Source of the DNA: Lachnospiraceae bacterium
Lineage (GTDB): Bacteria > Bacillota > Clostridia > Lachnospirales > Lachnospiraceae
Reading direction: 5' to 3'
Assembly: GCA_017624835.1 (NCBI GenBank)
Contig: JAGAMG010000054.1
Span: 1 to 64,000 of the forward strand
Length of the DNA stretch: 64,000 nucleotides
A program made the position numbers and the translations under genes. Shown piece by piece: positions 28,545-36,231 of the stretch (the stretch's first letter is position 1; each line of letters starts with the position of its first letter). The notes under the pieces were generated by a model. That model was not told the origin of the DNA. It did no database searches and saw only the letters and a list, made by a program, of their open reading frames with translations.

Positions 28545-30728
28545 TTAGTTCTCCTTTTCTTCCATCAAATAGTAATATGGTCCAAAATCACTGGCTATTA
28601 ATTTTTTACCATTCTTTGCCATCTCTCGTTTTACCGATATCAATATATGTTTCATATTAAGTTCCGTCTGTTCACCGGCTGCCAGAAAGGCGGCTGCCAC
28701 CGCAACATTTTTAATCTGACTTCCTGAAAAATGAAATTCCTCTGCTAAATAATCCACATCCAGTTCTTCCTTAGGCAAATTAGCAGGAAATACCTTCTGC
28801 CAGATTTCTTTTCTTCGAGGGGTATCCGTAAACGGAAATTCAATAATAAAGCGGAATCTTCTCAAAAAAGCATTGTCAAAATTCTGTAGCAGATTAGTCG
28901 CCAATATAATAATACCTTCGTATTCTTCTATCTTCTGTAGCAGATAGGCTGTACTCGCATTTGAATATTTATCATTGGTATCCTTTTGCTCTGTTCGCTT
29001 TCCAAACAGTACATCGGCTTCATCAAAAAACAAAATACTCTGACTCCTTTTTGCCTGTTCAAATATATTACCAAGCTTCTTTTCTGATTCTCCTACATAC
29101 TTGGACATAACCCCCGCCATATCCACCTTGTACAACTCCAAATTTAATTCGTTGGCAATCACCTGTGCTCCCATGGTCTTTCCGGTTCCGGGTGGTCCAT
29201 AAAAAATCATGGATACTCCTCTGCCATAGGCAAGCTTTTCTTCAAATCCCCATCTGTGATAAACCTGATGATGCAGCAGCACCTGATTGCAGGCATCCTT
29301 CAGCATGGTTTTCTGAGGTGCGGGCAGTACCAAATCCTCCCATTTGTACTGTGCACGAATACGCACCGCATCCTTTCCCAGCCTGTGGTCAATCTGATTC
29401 CTGCAAGCCTCCAAAAGCCAGGAAATCCGGGGTTGTCCATCCTCCATCTGCAAACGGTCACGATACTCTGCCACACAGCTTTTGATACACCCCGCCGATA
29501 ACACATATTTATCTGCAAGAAATTCTATGTTTAAATCCACAGGAATTTCCTCCGCAGATAAAAATTGTTTCCAAAGAATCATTCTATCATCCGTCGTGGT
29601 TTCCGGGATGGTAAGCTTACGAATGCTTCTGTCACCTTCCTGTATCTTCCGATCCCATTCATATTGGGAGGTTAATATCAAAATTCCATTCCAGGAATGC
29701 ATTCCCCTGAGAATATTCTCCACTTTTTCACAGCTTACCTTTTCACATTCCCTGTCCGCTTCCAAATCATAGATACAAATTGCCGCATTCCCCTGCAGCA
29801 CAGCTTCTCTCATAACACGTCGCAGTATTTTCCGAAGCATTTCTTCCTCCTCCGGAAGTCTGCGACTGTCAACTAATAACAGCAGTTGCTTGTGTCGTTC
29901 ACAGAATTTCGCCGCCTGTAGCTTTTTTCCTGCACCATGCTCACCGCACAAAAAGAAGGTCTCATCACCGGTTCCTCTTTCATATAATCGGTCTAAACCA
30001 TCCGCTATTTTCTTATGTATGGAAAGAGTCTGGTTTTTTCCATGCTTGTATCCATATTGCAGGATTCCCGTGAGTGCTTCATCCACGCTCTCAAAATCCT
30101 GCAAATACGACACAATTCGATAATCAAGCTTTAAATCACTTTCAAACAGACTGTCCCTGCTATTAAACACACCATTGCTGATTTCATCCATGCCATTAAA
30201 CAAAAGTGCAAGCACATTCCACCGATGCAGGCATTGCTGCTGAAGCCTTCTCCTCTCTGCTTCCACTTGGGTATACAACCGGATTCCAAGACTGAGAGTT
30301 GGCATTCTCACTCCGGTTTTTTCGCTAAGAGAAGCAAGCAACATCTCAAGATTATGGTCTAACTCCCCGGTCAGTGCCAAAATTACCAAAAATGCTTCAA
30401 ATTCATCCAATCCCCAAACATGAAATAAGTATTCCAGAGCAATCATTCTTCCGCTTCGAAGGGTTCTTATTCCACATTCCCTAATATCCTTTATCTCCTC
30501 CAAAAATACCTTTTGGATGTTTTCCCCGTCAGCAGCGCCCTTTCTTTCTCCTGCAAGCTTCAGCAGTTCCTCACGGTATACCACTACACCGCCGCTATTT
30601 GGCATAAGTCCGCTGTCCGCCGCCTCTACATATCGCTCCACATAATCAGCCAGCATTCTGCGAATACAGTCCAATAATTCCTGATAATATTCCTGCTCAT
30701 TACGAAATATTTTTCTTACTTTCTTCAT
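28545..30728 (-). CDS. CIS AAA+ ATPase (Pvc15-type), copy 1
   Basis: The protein has 727 residues. The C-terminal AAA+ domain has Walker A GPPGTGKT, Walker B SILFFDEADVLFG, sensor 1 IILATNLLQNF and RRFRF arginines. The N-terminal half carries a decayed P-loop, GEHGAGKK, at about 260. The catalytic halves of this gene and the 612-residue gene are clearly similar, while their N-terminal halves are not, which fits two ATPases with different partners. The start overlaps the stop of the upstream gene (ATGA). Confidence 0.9.
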   Translation of the reverse strand: MKKVRKIFRNEQEYYQELLDCIRRMLADYVERYVEAADSGLMPNSGGVVVYREELLKLAGERKGAADGENIQKVFLEEIKDIRECGIRTLRSGRMIALEYLFHVWGLDEFEAFLVILALTGELDHNLEMLLASLSEKTGVRMPTLSLGIRLYTQVEAERRRLQQQCLHRWNVLALLFNGMDEISNGVFNSRDSLFESDLKLDYRIVSYLQDFESVDEALTGILQYGYKHGKNQTLSIHKKIADGLDRLYERGTGDETFFLCGEHGAGKKLQAAKFCERHKQLLLLVDSRRLPEEEEMLRKILRRVMREAVLQGNAAICIYDLEADRECEKVSCEKVENILRGMHSWNGILILTSQYEWDRKIQEGDRSIRKLTIPETTTDDRMILWKQFLSAEEIPVDLNIEFLADKYVLSAGCIKSCVAEYRDRLQMEDGQPRISWLLEACRNQIDHRLGKDAVRIRAQYKWEDLVLPAPQKTMLKDACNQVLLHHQVYHRWGFEEKLAYGRGVSMIFYGPPGTGKTMGAQVIANELNLELYKVDMAGVMSKYVGESEKKLGNIFEQAKRSQSILFFDEADVLFGKRTEQKDTNDKYSNASTAYLLQKIEEYEGIIILATNLLQNFDNAFLRRFRFIIEFPFTDTPRRKEIWQKVFPANLPKEELDVDYLAEEFHFSGSQIKNVAVAAAFLAAGEQTELNMKHILISVKREMAKNGKKLIASDFGPYYYLMEEKEN

Positions 30729-31585
30729 GAATCCTCATCCTCCGGGTTATCTTCCGCATCACCATGCTCCGAAGTTTCCTTCATCGCCTTTTTCTTTTCT
30801 CTGTAATATGCCTCTATATCCTTCTTTTGCACATCATAGGCATAATTTAATCGCCTTAAAAAGCCCTTGCCCATGGCATCTTTTCTTATCAGAATAGCTT
30901 CCAGCAGGTTTTCCATCGTCAAATTCTGTACTGCATCCCCGCGAAGATTTCTGATTTGAGTTTCCTGTTCCATGGACTGCTTTTCCTCTGTTGTCCCTTT
31001 TTCAGAAGCCATTTCCATGCGAATTTCCCTGATTTCTTCCTGAATTTGCTTCCGTTCTCTTTTAATCGCTTCCAGTTCTTCTTTTTCCTCATTCTTAGTA
31101 AGAAAAGGCATGGTCTTTAATACAGCTTCCATATTGGAATGCTTTAAATAAGTTCCAATGCTACGCTGACTCCATGGCTTATTTTCTCTCTTTTCTATTA
31201 GAACAACTGCCATTTCCTTCCGCTTTGACACATAGGCTCTATTTACATTTTCGCCCTTTCTCTGTGCCCTTTTTCGATAGTCCTGTAATTCCTTCTGGTA
31301 ATGGCTTGCCACCGTATCATATCTGGAGGTCTTCATATTTGCAAATAAGAATACTGTTTCGCGATTGGGATTATATCCCAATTGAATGGTACCAAACATA
31401 TTATCCTGTTTCATAAGCCTGTCACAGTTAAAAAACTGACCTGACACATTCTCTTCATAGTACCCTTCTATCTTTTTGTGTTCCGCGAAATAGTCCACCT
31501 GCACATGACTGGCCGTAGTAAGGCGATCCATCGTCTCACGAAAATGCTCTACTCTTTTCTCTTCTCTGCTGCTTTCTAATTCCAC
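30725..31585 (-). CDS. Coiled-coil protein, first gene after the regulator (unknown)
   Basis: The product has about 286 residues from GTG at 31585, which has AGGAGG seven bases upstream. An ATG 24 bases earlier lacks such a site. The N-terminal 150 residues are a mixed fold with GTIQLGYNPNRETVFLF. Residues about 160-215 are strongly charged and would form a coiled coil. The C-terminus is acidic (DAEDNPEDEDS). No family is recognised. Its last bases overlap the next start, so it belongs to the same operon. Confidence 0.65.
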   Translation of the reverse strand: MELESSREEKRVEHFRETMDRLTTASHVQVDYFAEHKKIEGYYEENVSGQFFNCDRLMKQDNMFGTIQLGYNPNRETVFLFANMKTSRYDTVASHYQKELQDYRKRAQRKGENVNRAYVSKRKEMAVVLIEKRENKPWSQRSIGTYLKHSNMEAVLKTMPFLTKNEEKEELEAIKRERKQIQEEIREIRMEMASEKGTTEEKQSMEQETQIRNLRGDAVQNLTMENLLEAILIRKDAMGKGFLRRLNYAYDVQKKDIEAYYREKKKAMKETSEHGDAEDNPEDEDS

Positions 31586-31635
31586 GAAACCACCTCCTAG
31601 CCTACGCATACTACTCTAATTCTATTTTGACACAA

Positions 31636-31681
31636 AAGAGTAGGAATTACACTACCCAAATGGGCAGTCCTTCCTACTCTT
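31636..31681 (-). terminator. Hairpin at the end of the regulator gene, before the CIS operon
   Basis: An 11-base inverted repeat (AAGAGTAGGAA and its complement, 31671-31681 and 31636-31646) encloses a smaller palindrome around CCCATTTGGG. It is followed on the minus strand by TTTTGTGT. It includes part of the regulator stop codon. It could end most regulator transcripts or serve as a regulated attenuator or operator for the operon that starts 50 bases later. Confidence 0.6.
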
Positions 31682-34082
31682 AAACCAAATTGTATTCTTT
31701 TATTTTATTAATCGCTTGTCCACGGCTCTTTACATCCAGCTTCTGAAATACATTCTTCAAATGATATTTAATGGTATTTTCCGACACAAAAAGCTTTTTG
31801 GCAATCTCTGCATTTTTATCTCCATTTGCCAAAAGCTTCATAATCTCTTTTTCATGAGAAGTAAATTCACTAATATCAATTGCCATCTGTTGTTTCATAT
31901 ATTGAGGATACTGGAGCATATGTGCCCTGACGGCAGATAATACTTCCTTAAAATATGAGTTATCCATCCACTTACTATCTTTCTGTGCAAGCTCCTGCAA
32001 TAGCCCATACAAAATAGCGCCTTCCTCTGCAAACACTCTGATAAAATGAACTTTTTCTCCATATTCCAAGGCAGGAACCAACTCCTCCTTCCATCGCTCA
32101 CTTTCTTCTTTTTGATAAATTACGGCTTTCAATATCCTTACCTTCATTTCCAGATAACGCATACCATAATTCTCAGAAAATTCCTGCAAGGTCTGTAAAA
32201 TCAGCATGGCCAGAACATAGTTTTCCATCCAAATATACACTTTGGCTTTAATCAGATATTGATAATAATGTATGGTAAAAAAACGCCCCTTTTCATCCGG
32301 AGCCTGTCGTTGCAACCACTCCATGATTTTTTCTTTTTCATTTTTAACCAGATAAAAATATACCTGATGCGCTGCCAGATTATCTGCAAAAAGAGTTCCC
32401 TGTTCCTCCGATATATCTATCTTTTGGGTAACAAACTCTTCCATATTATCCAATTGATTCTTTGCAAGCAGCAAATCAGCCATAGCAACTGTACAAACCT
32501 GTTGCATTCTCTGATTTCTTGTTGTACCGGCTTCCCAAAGAGTACGTGACAACAAATTCAGTGCCTGATCCAATTTGTTTTGTTCATATAATATTTCCGC
32601 TTCCGCGAAACCATACATTTGATTAAATACATTGTCCAGAACCCCCTCGGTCAACCGGCGAAGCTCACTAAATATATTGCCCGTTTTTTCATTTGCCCAA
32701 ACATCACAATAATCCTTTTCCCCATGAAGAACAGAAAGATACTCTGCTTTAAATCTTTCGCTGTCCCTTGTTACCGCCTTATAATTCTTGACTTTCACCA
32801 GAAGTTCCTGCAGTTCTTCCATATTAACCGCACCCATGCGCGCCAGGCGCAGATACATCAATTCCCCTTCCAGCATCTCCTTTTCACCGGGATTGGCCAT
32901 CTGCATAATATACTTTTCAAACATCTCTTCATATTTTGCAGACTTCATCATATTCCCATTAATCGTTTCCAGAGTAGCCTTACTTATCATAAGCATTGGA
33001 TGCTTCATCAGACAGAACAGGGATATGTTCTGCAAATACTCTTCCAACTCCAAAAAATCATTAAAATTTCTATTATTATACAGAAGCTTCTCCAAATATT
33101 CTGCCATTTGCTCTTCCGACTCTAAAATATAGGCATATCGCAGGGCTTCCTTCCATTTTTTCCGTTCTCCTGCATAGGCCAAGGCCTTTCTGTACATATT
33201 GCGGATTTCTTCCATGGTCAAATACTTATGCCTTGCACGATTTAGAAATCGGGCAAAAAGGGAATCAAACCTCCATCCTTCTTTGCCGGCTACCAGAATA
33301 CTTCCCATTTCTAGCAATTGTTGCAAAAATTCCCTGCCCTGTTTTACCTGCATGTCCAACATAGCTGCTACTACGGTTTCATCAAAGCAATCCAAGCAGG
33401 ATATATACAGGAGCTGCTCCTGTTCTTTTACCTTCAGCTTATGAAAAAGCATCACATCTATATATGCATATACATCTTCAAAGCAACGTTCCCGCATAAG
33501 CTTAGAATATTTTTCTCCGGAATCAGTCAGTAAATTTCCCAACAAATAGATACAAAGTGGCATATTATTAAAATCCTGTTCTATTTGCCGCAATGTCTCT
33601 TGACTGATTTTTATTCCTTTCTTATGAAAATACTCACCGATTTCTTTATTTGCAGGCTTTAACGCATCTATTCCATAGGTATTGATTTTATAAAACAAGG
33701 TATGAGGCAGCATTTCTTGTGGAAATGGTACTTCTGAAGAAATCAGGATGCTATCTCCTTTTTTCTTTTCCGTCGCCAATCTTTTAACCACTTCAAAGTC
33801 ACCGTCACGAATCACTTTTTCCAAATGCGGAATAATGATTACCCGTTCCTCTGCCTGAGGCAAATCCTTTATCTGCTGCTCAAGAGAATATTCCTCTGCT
33901 TTTTCCAGCCAATAGATATTCCCTGCATTTTTGTAATAGAAATCTACCAAAAAAGCATACTTTCCCCATCCCATGGGGGCACAAATTAAAAGAATATCAC
34001 ATTCCTTCAAATCCGACAGAATACGATGTTCCAAATTCTGATTTTTAATACGAATCTCTTCTGTATCTTTTGGCTTATTCAT
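31680..34082 (-). CDS. MalT/LuxR-family transcription regulator, probable CIS activator
   Basis: The protein has 800 residues. The N-terminal NTPase part has a P-loop-like APMGWGKYAFL, where the usual Thr/Ser after Lys is Tyr, so nucleotide binding may be altered. A TPR-rich middle follows, and a C-terminal LuxR helix-turn-helix with SHEKEIMKLLANGDKNAEIA and VSENTIKYHLKNVF. The domain order is that of MalT-like STAND activators, which bind a ligand, oligomerise and activate transcription. Its own promoter (34129-34157) and AGGAAGG ribosome site are clear. It is the first gene of the cluster and directly precedes the CIS operon, so local control is likely (inference). Confidence 0.9.
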   Translation of the reverse strand: MNKPKDTEEIRIKNQNLEHRILSDLKECDILLICAPMGWGKYAFLVDFYYKNAGNIYWLEKAEEYSLEQQIKDLPQAEERVIIIPHLEKVIRDGDFEVVKRLATEKKKGDSILISSEVPFPQEMLPHTLFYKINTYGIDALKPANKEIGEYFHKKGIKISQETLRQIEQDFNNMPLCIYLLGNLLTDSGEKYSKLMRERCFEDVYAYIDVMLFHKLKVKEQEQLLYISCLDCFDETVVAAMLDMQVKQGREFLQQLLEMGSILVAGKEGWRFDSLFARFLNRARHKYLTMEEIRNMYRKALAYAGERKKWKEALRYAYILESEEQMAEYLEKLLYNNRNFNDFLELEEYLQNISLFCLMKHPMLMISKATLETINGNMMKSAKYEEMFEKYIMQMANPGEKEMLEGELMYLRLARMGAVNMEELQELLVKVKNYKAVTRDSERFKAEYLSVLHGEKDYCDVWANEKTGNIFSELRRLTEGVLDNVFNQMYGFAEAEILYEQNKLDQALNLLSRTLWEAGTTRNQRMQQVCTVAMADLLLAKNQLDNMEEFVTQKIDISEEQGTLFADNLAAHQVYFYLVKNEKEKIMEWLQRQAPDEKGRFFTIHYYQYLIKAKVYIWMENYVLAMLILQTLQEFSENYGMRYLEMKVRILKAVIYQKEESERWKEELVPALEYGEKVHFIRVFAEEGAILYGLLQELAQKDSKWMDNSYFKEVLSAVRAHMLQYPQYMKQQMAIDISEFTSHEKEIMKLLANGDKNAEIAKKLFVSENTIKYHLKNVFQKLDVKSRGQAINKIKEYNLV

Positions 34083-34128
34083 GCTTTTTCCTTCCTATCA
34101 CATGCACATAGAACAAAATTCACTAATA

Positions 34129-34157
34129 ATTTTAATATATTCTTTTTTTCATTTCAA
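34129..34157 (-). promoter_or_regulatory. Promoter of the regulator gene
   Basis: On the minus strand TTGAAA (34157-34152), a 17-base spacer and TAAAAT (34134-34129) form a good sigma-A-type promoter about 50 bases before the start codon. Confidence 0.6.
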
Positions 34158-34184
34158 GTGTTTGTGCTCATTTCATATAATACA

Positions 34185-34225
34185 ATTAAGCCCCAAATTC
34201 TTCCAATCAGAATACGGGGCTTAAT
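34185..34225 (-). terminator. Terminator after the hydrogenase gene
   Basis: A perfect 10-bp inverted repeat (ATTAAGCCCC and its complement, 34216-34225 and 34185-34194) lies shortly after the hydrogenase stop. The T-rich run afterwards is moderate. Confidence 0.65.
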
Positions 34226-34242
34226 TTATTCATACATCTATT

Positions 34243-35985
34243 TTAGAAATAGTTATGAGTCTCAAAATAAAGTTCATTTACATGGTCGGAATGCAACAGC
34301 TTGTGGGACTTATGTCCAAGGGGCTTACCAAGGAATTCGGTATATGCCTGCTGCACATCGGGATTCTCATGGGAGAAACGGATTTCTCTGTTCTGATCCA
34401 ATGCATACAGCTTGCTGCCACGCTCTGCTGCCAATTCACAGCCGTCATGAATAGGCTGACCACCGCCGCCTACACAGCCACCGGGACATGCCATTACTTC
34501 CACAAAATCATATTGCACATTTCCGGCAATAATATCCTCCATCAAGGCTTCCGCATTGGCTAATCCATGTACGGTGCAGGTATGTAATACGGTGCCACCG
34601 ATTTCAAAATCTGCTTCCCTGCGTCCCTTTTCACCACGAACGGTCTTAAATGCGTCCGCATCCGGATTATGTCCTTCCACCACTGCATAAGCAGTACGAA
34701 GAGCAGCCTCCATAACGCCACCGGTTACACCAAAGATAACTGCCGCTCCGGTACTTCCGCCTAAAGGAGAATCGAACTGCTCTTCCTTTAAGAAGCGGGG
34801 ATTAATATGCTCTGCGCGAATCATGCGGACAAACTCTCTGGTAGTCAATACAATATCCACATCCTGTCCTGCTCCCGCATCCTTCATATAGGAAAGAGAA
34901 GCCTCTCTCTTTTTGGATACACAGGGCATAATGGAAATACAACAGATATTATTAGGGTCAATGCCCTTCTTCTCTGCAAAGTAGGTCTTAGTCATGGCAC
35001 CAAACATCTGCTGAGGAGATTTGGCAGTGGAAAGGTTTCTCAAATACTTAGGATATTTCTTGGATACAAAGCTTACCCAGCCGGGACAGCAGGAGGTAAA
35101 CATGGGCCAAGCATATTTGTTGGAATGCTCCAAGCGCTCCAACAGTTCACTTCCCTCTTCCATTATGGTAAGGTCTGCTGCAAAATTGGTATCAAATACA
35201 TAATCAAAGCCGATTCTCTTTAAAGCAGCTACCATATGTCCTTCAGTAGCTTCCTCGGGCTTTAAGCCAAGCTCCTCACCCCATGCCGCACGAACCGCCG
35301 GTGCTACCTGTACCACGGTAATCTTTTCCGGGTCTGCCAGGGCAGCAAATGCCTTTGGAATATCATCACGCTCTCTGAGGGCTCCGGTAGGGCAATGCGT
35401 AATACACTGACCACAAAGAGTACAATCAGAACAATCTATGGTCTTATTATCTGCCACATCCACTGTGGTACGGGAACCGGTATTCTGTACATCCCATACA
35501 TGCATTGCCTGTACCTTATCACAAATTTGTACACAACGCATACACTTAATACATTTTCTGGAATCACGGATTAAAGGGAAATTGTGATCCCAGGGTGTCT
35601 CAGGAACATCCTCCTTGTAGGGGATTTCCAAAATACCTAGGTCATTGGATATTTTCTGTAAATTACAGTTACCGCTTCGTACACAGGTTGCACAATGGCA
35701 ATCATGCTGGGATAAAATCAACTCCACATTGGTACGTCTCACCTGACGCACCTTGGGGGAATTGGTGTAAATTACCATTCCTTCCTCCACGGGGCTGTTG
35801 CAGGCGGTAATTAATTTGCTTTTGCCCTGCATTTCTACTACGCAGACCTTGCAGGCACTGATTTCATTAATACCCTCCAGGAAACATAAATGAGGGATTT
35901 CGATGCCGATTTGCATTGCGGCTTTCATTACTGTGGTGCCCTCGGGAACAGAGAGGGCAATTCCGTCTATTGTAAGGTTAATCAT
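34243..35985 (-). CDS. hydA: [FeFe]-hydrogenase with N-terminal ferredoxin-like clusters
   Basis: This 580-residue enzyme makes or oxidises H2 in the cytoplasm. All three H-cluster motifs are present: TSCCPGW, MPCVSKKRE and MACPGGCVGGGGQP. The N-terminus has a [2Fe-2S] domain (CKVCVVEM), the HxxxCxxC-type segment HDCHCATCVRSGNC and two [4Fe-4S] motifs (CIKCMRCVQICD, CTLCGQCITHCP). This is the build of the larger catalytic subunits (HydA/HymC) of NAD(P)H-linked hydrogenases. AAAGGAG stands before the ATG. It is the second gene of an operon with the flavoprotein at 36224-38074, the likely electron partner. Confidence 0.95.
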   Translation of the reverse strand: MINLTIDGIALSVPEGTTVMKAAMQIGIEIPHLCFLEGINEISACKVCVVEMQGKSKLITACNSPVEEGMVIYTNSPKVRQVRRTNVELILSQHDCHCATCVRSGNCNLQKISNDLGILEIPYKEDVPETPWDHNFPLIRDSRKCIKCMRCVQICDKVQAMHVWDVQNTGSRTTVDVADNKTIDCSDCTLCGQCITHCPTGALRERDDIPKAFAALADPEKITVVQVAPAVRAAWGEELGLKPEEATEGHMVAALKRIGFDYVFDTNFAADLTIMEEGSELLERLEHSNKYAWPMFTSCCPGWVSFVSKKYPKYLRNLSTAKSPQQMFGAMTKTYFAEKKGIDPNNICCISIMPCVSKKREASLSYMKDAGAGQDVDIVLTTREFVRMIRAEHINPRFLKEEQFDSPLGGSTGAAVIFGVTGGVMEAALRTAYAVVEGHNPDADAFKTVRGEKGRREADFEIGGTVLHTCTVHGLANAEALMEDIIAGNVQYDFVEVMACPGGCVGGGGQPIHDGCELAAERGSKLYALDQNREIRFSHENPDVQQAYTEFLGKPLGHKSHKLLHSDHVNELYFETHNYF

Positions 35986-36087
35986 TTTGTTGCTCCTTTC
36001 GCAACCATTGCTCTATTGCGACGCAACCTTCGCTTCGCTGGGTTGCTGGTTGAGTTTTTGAGTTTGTTTGTTGAATGGTTTAGTAAA

Positions 36088-36231
36088 TATGGTAATCTTT
36101 GTGTTTCACACAAAGCTCCATTCGCTACGGGCTTTCAGCCCTACACTCATGGAGTTGCGTTCGTCAAATTCACGATTTCTCGTGCAAGCACGGAACTCGT
36201 GAGCTTGACTCACTATTACCATATTACCAGA
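36088..36231. repeat. Palindrome-rich element between the two hydrogenase genes
   Basis: The spacer between the two genes is about 240 bases. Near its ends are AATATGGTAAT (about 36086) and its complement ATTACCATATT (about 36212), the latter overlapping the upstream gene stop region. Inside are at least three further palindromes: CTTTGTGTTTCACACAAAG, a GGGCTTTCAGCCC hairpin bounded by CTCCAT/ATGGAG, and a CACGA/TCGTG pair. It looks like a small inserted element or a large RNA structure; no protein gene is present. Confidence 0.5.

Noticed and set aside
1-31609. Prophage or defective phage
   Set aside because: No capsid, portal, terminase, integrase or lysis genes. DUF4255, DUF4280 and Pvc15-type ATPases are marks of CIS rather than phage.
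1-31609. Classical type VI secretion system
   Set aside because: No TssJ/L/M, ClpV or TssB/TssC pair is seen. The single-chain sheath and Pvc15-type ATPases fit the PVC lineage better.
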